NCBI GenBank assembly: GCA_963920635.1
Contig: OY987305.1
Span: forward strand, 320,001-384,000
DNA: 64,000 nt
Direction: 5' to 3'
From: Pseudeuparius sepicola
Taxonomy: Eukaryota > Arthropoda > Insecta > Coleoptera > Anthribidae
The notes beneath the pieces were generated by a model. That model was not told the DNA's origin and did not search any database. It was given only the letters and a program-made list of their open reading frames with translations. Both the position numbers and the translations under genes were made by a program. Shown piece by piece: positions 1 to 11,441 of this stretch (position 1 is its first letter; every line of letters begins with the position of its first letter).

Positions 1-311
1 TTGGAATGTCGTGTGACTTATCAAATTACCCAGTTGTACTAAGCCAACGATATAGTGCCAGCATATTTATAGTGGTAAGTAAACGTATTTCACAAACGAT
101 AAACTAAAAAATAACTATTATTTAACAAGCTTGATGGTGGCGACTTATCAAGTTATCCAGTCGTAGTACTAAGCCCACGATATAGTACCAGCATATTTAA
201 ATAAATGGTAAGTAAACTTGTTTCAAAGTCAAAAAACCAAAAAATTGAGGTAGTTATATAGATATAGCTATGTATGATGATATATCCTGATAAACTGTTT
301 ATAATCATGAT
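1..311 (+). repeat. Right end of an A/B satellite-bearing element (copy 1)
   Basis: The first ~210 bases are one A monomer (from position 1) and one B monomer of the satellite that forms the long array at 3911-5907. They are followed by the same non-repetitive tail, which contains TGATATATCCTGATAAAC and ends near TTTATAATCATG. The element continues beyond the left edge of the window. The shared tail shows that this is a separate, same-orientation copy of one element and not a detached piece of the second array. Confidence 0.85.
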
Positions 312-2616
312 TTTTTCCCCTCTGTATTAATTTTTACGCGAATCTTTTTCAATTTTTCTTTGAGTAGAATTAATTATATTTATATTTTCTAATTATAATT
401 AGTTTGCGACCATCAATGTAAGTCTATATATAGAAATAACGTATATTTCCTATTTTAAAAACGATGAATTTTGGTGGTCGAAAATTAGTTTAACTTCAAC
501 AAAGAAAAAATGCGGAAATTATTAAAAGAAAAGGGGAAAGAATAAAGTCGAAGGAAAACAAATTAAAAAAAGTTATAACTAAAAAGAAGTTAGCTAAAAA
601 TAACAACAAGATAAACCAAGCGACAAAGTTAATGTTTCCTTTTAAATATAAATTCTTTTATATTACCTTACCTATTTGTACTCAATGTAATGATCTCAGG
701 AAGTTCCTATTAATTTTAAAACCTATAACTATATAGGTACCTATACCTATAAGACACTAGTTTTAAGCTCCATAAATATGTTTTTTCCTTAAAATTTGTA
801 TTCTTTTTAATTTTTTTATAAATAAAATAACTGATTTTGTAATAAATGTTTTTGTTAAATCATTACAAAACAACAAATTTTGATTGAAAATCAAGCGGTC
901 GAGAACTGACTTAAAAGTGGTCGAGAACTGTGACTATAGTGGTCAAGAACCAGCAAAATCGCACTTTTTTAGATTTTGGGTAAATTTCTCGAAGATAAGG
1001 CCAAAAAATACAAAAAAATTAGCTGAAAATTTATAATAAATACCCTACCTATACGAAAAAATAACGCTGTTGAAATTTCGTCAAAGATTTAGAAGAATTT
1101 AAATATTAAATTTAAAATTTCTCAGATCCAGAAAATTTAAAAAAAATTCTTGACCATCACCAACTATTTGTAAAACAAATGGTAGAAAGTGTGACACAAG
1201 GGAGACTTGCAGCATGCTGGTAGCTAGCTGTATACACACACCGCTGCCTCAAGACATAATTATAACTTGCACCTAAGCTGAGACTAAATAGTTGTCGGAA
1301 AGTTTAGAACATTCCCCCGGGATGTTCTCTTTGAGAAAAAAATGGGATCTTCCCTCGAGACGCAATGATACAGATAAAGCCGAATCCCCCGCGAATTTCC
1401 GTCCAAAAATATTCCCAAACCCACCGCCTAGTTATTCTTTGATATGCAAGATCGAATACCGTCAAAGGAAGTCCGATGCAAATTTCTTTTCAGACGGAAA
1501 ATTACTTTCGCATTTTCGCAACGACAATATTCATTTTGTTATTTGGTTGGACATTATTGTCTATGATGTTTTTTTCGGGGTGACCGAAAGGGAATCTGCA
1601 TTATAAGGTCAATGTAGGCGAAGAGTTGTAATTTATTCAGATGCTGTTACGGCCTACAAGTAGGTAAGTACGTTCGTGTTATGATTGTATTTTGAGGAGA
1701 AAATCACACTTTCTCGAGGAGTCCTTGCTCGTTAGACGTGTATATTCGACAGCCTTGGTAAATTTTAACAGCCTCTTCAACTACTAAGGGCTTTGGACCT
1801 CTGCTGAGAGCCTGTACTTCTATTCGAGGTAGGTGTATTCGTATTTTCAAAACAAGAATACCGCAGGCACCTAAAGAATAGGAATGTACTTACTTATGCG
1901 TAATCTAATATGATAATAGTTGAAAGTTATGGTTCAGTGATGGAGGATAATAATACAAGTACCTATTTATTTTGTCAGGTTGGATTTTTGCATCGACAGC
2001 GCCCAATTAATTTTCTCCTATGTGGAAACAATTTTTTTTGCAATTCGATACATTCCCCGCAGTTCACCGATGACAGGTAGTTTTTTTATTAAAAATAATT
2101 TATGGTTTCCAAGAATTAAATTACAACGCAATAATAATTACGGTCCATACAGTCATGTAATTTAAGCTTACGAAGATTTCTATGTTGACCCTTCATCAAA
2201 TTGTTATATAGGTATTTAATCCCCCTATTCTAATAAATAGTTTACAAGATTGTTTTTATTATTTTTTTTAAGTTAATTATTATTTATTTAGTATCAGAAT
2301 AAGAGTATACCTATCTTAAGGTATCTAACTTATGTTTCCCAATATGTATATAATATATTAAGTAGGTACTACCATAGCCGAACTACCTAAACACTGGCAC
2401 TACCTATACAAGAATTTCATAAACTTTTAATACCGTCCTCAACTTAATTTTTTTTGTTTATCAAAATTTGAAAGGTCTACAAATTCAGGAATATCTACAA
2501 CTAGGTACTTACTTGTCTATAAAACCATAAATAGGTAATTTGGAAAATCCCAGTTGAAAATATTCGATATTTTTCATGATCATATTGTTTGGTTTTGAAT
2601 TATTAATACCCATGTA
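312..2616. other. AT-rich stretch without recognisable gene
   Basis: No reading frame resembling a known protein was found. A 104-codon open frame at 1292-1606 begins with TTG and has no family motif. TAGGTACC-type words recur. I see no RNA gene or clear terminal inverted repeat here. Confidence 0.5.
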
Positions 2617-3406
2617 CCCATATAGCAAAATCACATTGGCGGAATATTCTGATAATATTTTTTCGGAGAACATGCATATTGTAGGAATATTCATAAAAAC
2701 TGTAGAAACATTATCTGAACATTCAGGCAACATTCAGGTGTTCGCCTTTTGAAGGTAATATTTCACGTATTATAAACATTCACAAATTATTGAATGCAAG
2801 TTCCACAAATATTCAATGTATGTTCTATATATATTCATTTAATATCCACGTGTACATTATAAAATAAAAAAAATCCGCCAACACTAGTTTCTGGGTTCGA
2901 ACCTACGACCATCGATTTACAAGTTGGCGCTCTAACCAACTGAGCCATCGATGTACTTGGAAATATTATCTAAAAATAGTGTAAGCTAGAATCTCTGTGA
3001 CGTCACACGACTAGGAATAAGTACCGTTTGTGAACATTCATAAGATATTTACTGTATGAATATACTATTTAGCGTGTTCCAGCAATATTCCAAAGGTGAA
3101 CGTGCCTGTAATGTACTTAAGTTAAATGTTCAATTTGTAAATATTTATAGAACCACTAAGTTAGGAATATGTTACACAAGATATTGTGGAAATATCCCTT
3201 CTTATTCAAAACAAACATATACATCATTTGTACATTCATCTAACATATTATATTTGTATCTGCGATTAACAAATATCTTGGGTATATGCAGTTACTGAAC
3301 ATATTTCGTAAAATATTGTAACAATGTTTAATAAATATGGGTAATATTTTTTGCACATTATAGGAACTTATTTTGCATATTCAAAAAATATTAAATGCTA
3401 TATGGG
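2617..3406. mobile_element. Miniature TIR element, ends CCCATATAGCA, TA flanks
   Basis: The left end reads CCCATATAGCA and the right end reads TGCTATATGGG, a matching inverted pair. Each is bordered by TA, as expected for a TA target duplication. The interior is full of short dispersed AACATTC/GAATATT words in both orientations, probably reiterated binding motifs. There is no transposase. A tRNA-like sequence sits inside. The superfamily is uncertain. Confidence 0.65.
2866..2955 (-). pseudogene. tRNA-like sequence (degenerate tRNA or SINE head) with pol III boxes
   Basis: On the minus strand there is an A-box-like TGGCTCAGTTGG (2936-2947) and a B-box-like GGTTCGAACCC (2893-2903). The anticodon loop reads CTTGTAA, which would give a threonine TGT anticodon. 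A run of eight T follows at 2866-2873, a good polymerase III terminator. The acceptor ends do not pair, and the anticodon and T stems are mismatched, so it is not a functional tRNA. It is either a decayed tRNA gene or the head of a SINE, inserted in the surrounding miniature element. Confidence 0.65.
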
Positions 3407-3540
3407 TACCTATTTCCTTCCAGATTCTTTTTTGTTTTTAAGACAAAACAATAAATAAGTTATCAAGTTGTAACATTGGACAACTTAATTAATATTTTAG
3501 CTAGTTACATAGTTATTACGAAATCATATAGAAGGGCCAC

Positions 3541-3720
3541 ATACTCCTTTTTTTAGAATTTACACTTTTTTAAAGAAATTTCATAAAAAGTTTGTGAATT
3601 CACACTTGTTTTTACGAAATTTCGTAGAAAGTTTGTGAATTTCCACTTTTCACAATTTTTTTTTGCGAAATTTCGTAAAAAAGTGTGAATTTACAAACTT
3701 TTTACGAAAGTAAACTTCTT
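3541..3720. repeat. Palindrome-rich block of ACGAAATTTCGT units
   Basis: Several copies of the self-complementary word ACGAAATTTCGT and of AAAGTTTGTGAATT occur in both orientations within 180 bases. The block can fold on itself. It may be a small fold-back element. There is no coding content. Confidence 0.5.
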
Positions 3721-3910
3721 TATGGAGAAACAGATGTAAACAGAAAGTTTAAATCGCCATACTTTTCATTTTATATTTTTTCGCTTTTATAAGTCATATT
3801 TTTGATAATCTTAGATCGCACAAAAAACACGTGTAATCGTGGTTGTTTACAATAATTTAATTGCACAAGTACTCAAAGTACCTTGTAGTAACCAAAATTC
3901 TGTCGATCTA

Positions 3911-5907
3911 AGAGATAGCTATTATTTAACAAGCTTGATGGTGGGCAGTTTGAATGTCGTATGACTTATCAAGTTACCCAGTTGTACTAAGCCCAGATTA
4001 TAGTGCCAGCTTGTTTAAATATGGTAAGTAAACGTGTTTCAAAGTCGAAAATCCAAAAATTACCTATTATTTAACAAGCTTGCTGGTGATTAGTTGGAAT
4101 GTCGTATGACTTATCAAGTTACCCAGTTGTACTAAGCCCACGATATAGTGCCAGCATATTTAGTGGTAAGTAAACGTATTTCACAAATGAAAAACTAAAA
4201 AATAACTATTATTTAACAAGCTTGATGGTGGTGACTTATCAAGTTATCCAGTCGTAGTACTAAGCCCATGATATAGTGCTAGCATATTTAAATATGGTAA
4301 GTAAACGTGTTTCAAAGTCGAAAATCCAAAAATTACCTATTATTTAACAAGCTTGCTGGTGATTAGTTGGAATGTCGTATGACTTATCAAGTTACCCAGT
4401 TGTACTAAGCCCACGATATAGTGCCAGCATATTTAATGGTAAGTAAACGTATTTCACAAATGAAAAACTAAAAAATAACTATTATTTAACAAGCTTGATG
4501 GTGGTGACTTATCAAGTTATCCAGTCGTAGTACTAAGCCCATGATATAGTGCTAGCATATTTAAATATGGTAAGTAAACGTGTTTCAAAGTCGAAAATCC
4601 AAAAATTACCTATTATTTAACAAGCTTGCTGGTGATTAGTTGGAATGTCGTATGACTTATCAAGTTACCCAGTTGTACTAAGCCCACGATATAGTGCCAG
4701 CATATTTAATGGTAAGTAAACGTATTTCACAAATGAAAAACTAAAAAATAACTATTATTTAACAAGCTTGATGGTGGTGACTTATCAAGTTATCCAGTCG
4801 TAGTACTAAGCCCATGATATAGTGCTAGCATATTTAAATATGGTAAGTAAACGTGTTTCAAAGTCGAAAATCCAAAAATTACCTATTATTTAACAAGCTT
4901 GCTGGTGATTAGTTGGAATGTCGTATGACTTATCAAGTTACCCAGTTGTACTAAGCCCACAATATAGTGCCAGCATATTTAGTGGTAAGTAAACGTATTT
5001 CACAAATGAAAAACTAAAAAATAACTATTATTTAACAAGCTTGATGGTGGTGACTTATCAAGTTATCCAGTCGTAGTACTAAGCCCACGATATAGTGCTA
5101 GCATATTTAAATATGGTAAGTAAACGTGTTTCAAAGTCGAAAATCCAAAAATTACCTATTATTTAACAAGCTTGCTGGTGATTAGTTGGAATGTCGTATG
5201 ACTTATCAAGTTACCCAGTTGTACTAAGCCCACGATATAGTGCCAGCATATTTAGTGGTAAGTAAACGTATTTCACAAATGAAAAACTAAAAAATAACTA
5301 TTATTTAACAAGCTTGATGGTGGTGACTTATCAAGTTATCCAGTCGTAGTACTAAGCCCACGATATAGTGCTAGCATATTTAAATATGGTAAGTAAACGT
5401 GTTTCAAAGTCGAAAATCCAAAAATTACCTATTATTTAACAAGCTTGCTGTTGATTAGTTGGAATGTCGTATGACTTATCAAGTTACCCAGTTGTACTAA
5501 GCCCACGATATAGTGCTAGCATATTTAAATATGGTAAGTAAACGTGTTTCAAAGTCGAAAATCCAAAAATTACCTATTATTTAACAAGCTTGCTGGTGAT
5601 TAGTTGGAATGTCGTATGACTTATCAAGTTACCCAGTTGTACTAAGCCCACGATATAGTGCCAGCATATTTAGTGGTAAGTAAACGTATTTCACAAATGA
5701 AAAACTAAAAAATAACTATTATTTAACAAGCTTGATGGTGGTGACTTATCAAGTTATCCAGTCGTAGTACTAAGCCCACGATATAGTGCCAGCATATTTA
5801 AATATGGTAAGTAAACTTGTTTCAAAGTCAAAAAACCAAAAAATTGAGGTAGTTATATAGGTACCTATGTCTGATGATATATCCTGATAAACTGTTTATA
5901 ATCATGT
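3911..5907 (+). repeat. Dimeric (A/B) satellite array inside a dispersed element (copy 2)
   Basis: Two related monomers alternate. Measured between successive TGACTT words, one step is 125 and the next 148 bases, giving a 273-base dimer. The A-type starts fall at 4094, 4367, 4640, 4913, 5186 and 5459, each exactly 273 apart. The next start is at 5604, only 145 away, so one fused monomer lies at 5459-5603. Core words such as TATTTAACAAGCTTG recur in every unit. The array ends in the tail also seen at 212-311. No protein is encoded. Confidence 0.9.
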
Positions 5908-6584
5908 TTTTTTATGTAGATAAGTAGGTAGATATTCTAGAGGTAGGTTAACCTAGTTTCTGAAATAACAGAAAGTTGGCAAATCAACTCCAAGGAAAGA
6001 AGACAAGATACCGTAAAACATCAGTTAGTTTCCTGATTCGAAAAGAACAGCCAAGCAGAATATTTTAATTACGAACCAGAAAGGGCCCTCAAAGTCTTTA
6101 AAGCACCTGAAGACAGAATACTGCCATATATTTGCATGTAAGTTCCGCCTTTAATTTGTACTAAAAAAAACAGGTACAAAAATCCATCCAGTAATAACAT
6201 CGTTACGGAAACGGATCTCCTAAATTACGTCATAATTTGCTTGAGTCTTGAGTTCAAATTTATCGAGGAACATTTTTTATTAGGCCCATTAATTTAACAA
6301 GGGCTTATCTTTATGTAATTAGTAATGCGAATAAAATATTTCATTTGATGTTGACGGTCGTAAAGAACTTTTGAAAGAGGTGGAACTATAGTCCAGGATA
6401 TAACAAAGTTCGTGACAAACTGTTTCCTGCGATATTTTTCCCTGGAATAACGACAGCATAAATTTTCTGTTTGTTCCAGTTTTCATTTTATTTAACTGGA
6501 ACAAAATTTAGCAACGTGGCGTCATATTTATATCACTATTATAATAGACTCATGAGGTTAGAAAAAAGGTAGTGTGTCTAATCT
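5908..6584. other. Stretch without recognised feature
   Basis: Short open frames only. No motif, RNA gene or inverted repeat could be supported. Confidence 0.4.
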
Positions 6585-8055
6585 AGCCTTGAAAGTTGCG
6601 CAATTTTGAGGTCAATAAAATGGTACAAACAGATTTTTAATATATTTTTTCGTTTTTGAGTTATTTTGAGAAAATTAAAATTTTGTGTTATCGATTTTAT
6701 TTTTTCTGAAGTTGTTATCACAGAAAAAAAAGGAAAACACTTTTTTATGGCACTTTTTAACGGGCTTTAAGATGGCGTTTTTAGATTTGTTCTACAACAT
6801 TTCGTTTTTTAGAAACCATCTTCAATTTTTCTTAAATACGGACATGTTTTTTTTTTGCAGATTTTGAAAGCACATTTCATTGCAAATACCATGATGTATG
6901 ACACGAAATATTTTTAAAATGTTTTGAAACAATTATACTGAAAATTTATTTTTTCCATTCATTTTTTTCTATTGCTGCCCTGTATTTCATAATAAGAAGT
7001 CTAAATATTATTCAGTATTTTCAACAATTTAACTTACAACTTATCTTTCAATCGGAGAACCAAAACAGTTTATTTTTACTTCGAAAACTTAATATTTTTA
7101 AATACGGCCCTGTCTGGTAAGTGTTTTCCTCTGTTATTGTACAGCAAACAGTGTCGTATTGTGTTTTGGAGTAAATTATTCGCTTTTTCTAATTGTGAGA
7201 AGAAAGCTTTAAGCCAATGAAATCAATAACTTTTGCCATTTATTAATTGCAACAAAACATTCGTTCGGCTTCTGCACTATTTCTGTGACACAAGATATAA
7301 CATGCTAACATGTTAAATTTGTCGTCATTTCAAAAAGCACCCTCCATTTCTAATAATACAAATTATTAACTAAATGAGACAGTGCTAGTTATGACAAATG
7401 ACAAGGGGTTAGTTTCGTTGTTTCAAAGCCTTCTAGGTGGAGGATTCTTATTTATTTTTTATTATCATATGTGACTGTTATTAGTCTTTGCCGTCCTTTT
7501 TTTGGTTCTCCGATTGAAAGATAAGTTGTAAGTTAAATTGTTGACAATACTCATTAATATTTTGACTTCTTATTATTAAATATAGGGCCGCATTAGAAAA
7601 AAATAAATGAAAAAAAGGAAATTTCAGTATAATTGTCTCAAAACATTTTAAAAATATTTCGTGTCACACATCATGGTATTTGCAATGAAAAGTGCTTTCA
7701 AAATCTGCAAAAAAATCAGTCAGTATTTGAAAAATAAAGTTGAAGATGGTTTCTCAAAAACGAAATGTTGTAGAACAAATCTAAAAACGCCATCTTAAAG
7801 TCCGTTAAAAAGTGCCATAAGAAAGTGCTTTTATTTTTTTTTATATCTGTTATAACAACTTCAGAAAAAATAAAATAAAAAACGCAAAATTTTACTTTTT
7901 TCAAAATAACTCAAAAACGAAAAAATATATTAGAAATCTGTTTCCACCATTTTATTGACCTTGAAATTGCGCAACTTTTTCCCCAGTTAACCGTTGTTCT
8001 ATCTCTAACCGTTTGCAAGATCCCCATACTTTTCATTCTTATCTGGGACACATTG
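6585..8055. mobile_element. Long-TIR element, family CAATGTGTCCCGG, copy a (left end truncated)
   Basis: The two arms (about 6585-7080 and 7500-8055) are inverted copies of each other. The right terminus reads GGGACACATTG followed by TA. The left terminus is lost near TTGCGCAATTTTGAGG. It is related to the copies at 31776-33293 and 57451-59289. No transposase remains. The same peptide-like reading appears in both arms and in all copies because the DNA is repeated, not because a protein is conserved. Confidence 0.8.
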
Positions 8056-8866
8056 TATACCACTAGATTACTGAAAACTTGTGGAATAGCCCGCGGTCAA
8101 AAGTTCCGGGTTATTTAAGTCCATCATTAACCTGATTTTAAGGCCGACCTTGTTCGGAGTCTTCAAATTACCATAAAACATTTCCCCATCCCACCCTCTT
8201 TAATATTTAGTAATATTATGCTAAACGCCAAATCCTTCTGGTTAGTTTCCTCAAGCTGCTTCTGGATTTCTTTGGCCAGTGAACTTTTAACAGTTTGGCT
8301 CAAATTATGTGCAAAAAGTCGCAGTAGATATGCTTTAAACAGAACAGACGACCTAGCCCATAATAACTTTAAAACGATTATGTAGTTTTGGGGCTGAATA
8401 TTATATTAAATTTGGCTACGCCCATGGTGTACTTTCTCAGGGAACAAATCAGTTTAAACCGGGGAGTCTTTATTACCTACCGACTTTCTAAACTTTTTCC
8501 GAATTAAGGGTGGAAATTATAATTTGAGGAAAAAATTAAGAGATTAACATTTCGTGTTTCTCACAAGGAAAACACCCAACAAAGCAACTCTAGAAAGACT
8601 AAAATTAAAATATACGCGTTCGGTCGTTGGGGTGGATTAGGCCGAAGTAAAATGGCGAAACTTTTCCAGTCCGGATAATAATTCAGTTAGCTAAAGGGCA
8701 GGGACACTCTTCGTCAGAGTTACTGATACTCATACAGATAGGTTTGTTTCGGAAACATCTCCAAACTCTAAAGCACACTTACGGCATTCGTTCTAAGGTA
8801 GTTATACATTTTGAATCTATACTTGAATAACCATGAATTAAAAACACATGTCTCAAAGTTAATGTG
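8056..8866. other. Stretch without recognised feature
   Basis: No coding, RNA or inverted-repeat signal could be supported. Confidence 0.4.
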
Positions 8867-9065
8867 CAGGTTTATTCACATAACATTCTACTCCTTATCT
8901 ACCTTTTTGTTTTTAATTTTGAGAAAAAAATGTAAATATGAAATTGTATAAAATTTTCTTGCGATGTCAGGTATGTATTCAGAAAAAAAAAAAGATTTTT
9001 TAAATGGAACAACCTGTATATTTTCGATTTTTGAAATGACTCATTTTATTGGTTTCAACGATATA

Positions 9066-10597
9066 CAGGGTGAGTTTTTTCGATGCCCACTATATGGGGA
9101 CCTGGGAAACTAGCAGAGCTAGAACAAAGGTTACCTAAATGGGAAAAGAATTGCAGTTTTGAATGCTCAATCTAATGGCTCTTTTGGATTTTTAAAAAAG
9201 TTCACGTCTCACTAGATATTTTGAAAAGAGTGATTTTTTGCTATTTCTTCAGATCTCTGTAGCTCCGTTATTTCTGATTATACAGAAAAACTGTTGGTAC
9301 AGACAAAAATTGTAGATAATTTTGGGTTTAATAAGACAATCTAATCCAATTTTTATGTTGTTTGTGATTTTTGAGATATGACATAAACTTGTGTTTTTTA
9401 AATGTAAATCATAGTTGTCTGTGGCTTTATAAAATCGGCCATTTTTTGAGCTTTCCAAAGATATAATACTCGGCATAGTTATTACAAAAAATAAAAGAGC
9501 TATGGCTAATTTTCTGTGTTTTTTTTTAATTTTCTCATAGTCAGCCATGGAATATTTTCATAATTACGTTCTATTTTATAATTAGACATACTTAAAACTT
9601 TATAATATTTTGTTTTTAGCTACTGACAAAATGTAACAAAATAAAACAAAAATTATCATGATGGAGCTCCACCACATAATTACTTGCCCGTAAGAAATTA
9701 CTTAGATCAGCTCTATCCAAATAGTTGGATAGGGAGAAATAGACCTATTTCCTGGCAGTTCCGATCCCCCGATTTATCTGTTTTGGATTTCTTTTGTGGG
9801 GAACAGTCCAAATTAAAGTATGAGACAATAATTGTGAAATTAAGAGCAGCTGTTTTAGAATCAATTGCCAGTATTGACAGGCGCTCTCTAAGAAAGGCGA
9901 CAAATTCAGCTTTAAAAAGATGTAATATTTGCATAAATAATAATGGTGGATTCTTTGAACACCTTTTTTATTTTAAAAGGTAACTTTTGAAAATAATAAT
10001 AATTTGAATTTGAGTTTTTTAATTTTTGTTTTATTTTCTTACATTTTGTTACCAGCTAAAAACAAAATAATAGAAAGTTTTAAGTATGTCTAATTATAAA
10101 ATAGAACTTAATTATGAAATTATTCCATGGCTGACTATGTGAAAATTTAAAAAAAATCAGAAAATTAGCCATAGCTCTTTTTTTTTTGTAATAACTATTC
10201 CGAGTATTATATCTTTGGAAAGCTCAAAAAATGGCCGATGTTATAAGGCCACAGCCAACTATGATTTTCATTTAAAAAAACACAAGTTTATGTTTTATCT
10301 CAAAAATCACAAACAACATAAAAATTTGATGAGATTATCTTATTATGCCCAAAATTATCTACAATTTTTGTCTCTACAGTTTTTCTGTATAATCAGAAAT
10401 AGCGGAGCTACAGAGATCTGAAGAAATAGCAAAAATCACTTTTTTCAAAATATCTACTGAGCCGTGAACTTTTTTAAAAATCCAAAAGGAGCATTAGATT
10501 GAGCATTTAAAACTGCAATTCTTTCCCCATTTAACCTTTGTTCTAGCTCTGCTAGTTTCCGAGATCCCCATAGTGGGTATCGAAAAAACTCACTCTG
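9066..10597 (+). mobile_element. CAGGGTGAGTTTTTTCG mariner-type element, copy X1
   Basis: The left end CAGGGTGAGTTTTTTCGATG is flanked by TA at 9064-9065. The right end reads CGAAAAAACTCACTCTG followed by TA. Arms of about 585 bases are inverted copies. Length is 1532 bases. The centre holds the C-terminal half of a DD41D transposase. The copy at 44165-46995 reduces to 1535 bases once its two insertions and their target duplications are subtracted, so this internally simplified form was probably already the mobile unit. Confidence 0.85.
9657..9983 (+). pseudogene. DD41D (rosa-like mariner) transposase, C-terminal remnant
   Basis: Reading from HDGAPPHNYLPVRNYLD (second catalytic Asp) through WIGRNRPISW to RSPDLSVLDFF (third catalytic Asp). 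Forty-one residues separate the two aspartates, the spacing of the rosa-like DD41D group of IS630-Tc1-mariner transposases. The C-terminal tail ends in an NNNGGFFEHLF-type motif. The usual LWG after DFF is altered to CGE by small indels. The N-terminal DNA-binding region and the first Asp are absent. It cannot be active and is a fossil of the enzyme of this family. Confidence 0.8.
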
Positions 10598-11441
10598 TAT
10601 ATATTTATGTCAAAATTTTCATTAGGCATGGCCTACTTTTTAGGCAACGCTCTCGAATTTAAATTTTGTCGTACTTGCAGAAATTCTACTTTTTCTCAAA
10701 AATTTTCTTATGCAACCCCATTGGAATTTTACATGTTCGTATGCACAAAAAGGAGCCGATTCCAAATTTAAACAGAAAAGTGTATGGTGCCATTTAAAAA
10801 AAATCAAAGTTGGTTGCCATAGCAACGAAATGACTGGCTCCCAAAAAAATTCAAGGTCACCAAAATATGAAGATAGATCAACTGAAAAACTCTTGTCTGA
10901 AACATTTTTTTATACAAAGTGTATTTAAAAAGTTATATCCATTATTCTAAATTGGGCACCCTGTATTATTCTTGCAACCAGACAAATGCGTAGATATCGA
11001 AAATCGAGAAATTTACAGGGTGTTCAATCTAAAAAAAAACAACACAACGTGACAATTTTATACAATTTTCATATTTACATTTTTTTTTCCAAAATTAAAA
11101 ACGAAAGAGTCAATGGGGGTAGAATGTTATGTGAATAAGCCTGTATTTATATTCCACAGAGAACTAGCACGAGGAAGCTAAAAACTCCATCGACACATCT
11201 TGAAACTAAAGTTAATTAAGCGTTTGTTTTAACTTCGCACGGCAATTGCGGAAACCTACAAAATCCGGGGACACTTTTGAGAATTTAACTCTCGGCTTGG
11301 CACTAAAGTTCCTAGTGCCCACCCCGGATGCAGTAGCCAGAGGCTCGGAAGTAATTCTAACCCCTTTTGGGAAATAAATAAAAACGCAAGAAAAGATCGA
11401 GAACTATTTTTACGAGATAACCACGGTGTACACAGTAGCCA

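Larger units (their letters stand above)
8867..11143. mobile_element. Outer inverted-repeat element split by a CAGGGTG element
   Basis: The left end CAGGTTTATTCACATAACAT at 8867 is matched in inverse at 11120-11143. The next ~170 bases of each side also match in inverse, including TTTTAATTTTGAGAAAAA and the ATTGTATAAAATTTTC word. The 9066-10597 element lies between the arms. Further CACCCTGTAT ends at about 10970 and 11019 suggest additional insertions or decay on the right side. No gene of its own was seen. Confidence 0.6.

Noticed and set aside
1292..1606. 104-codon open frame
   Set aside because: It begins with TTG, has no family motif, signal peptide or splice context, and lies in AT-rich non-coding sequence.
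5868..5890. CTGATGA in the satellite tail as a hammerhead core
   Set aside because: No following stem II and GAAA. Chance occurrence.
6685..6867. Recurring peptide-like frame (also near 7716, 31911, 32902 and 57520)
   Set aside because: The same reading appears on both strands of inverted arms and in every copy of one non-coding element. DNA repetition explains it, and its length and stops vary.
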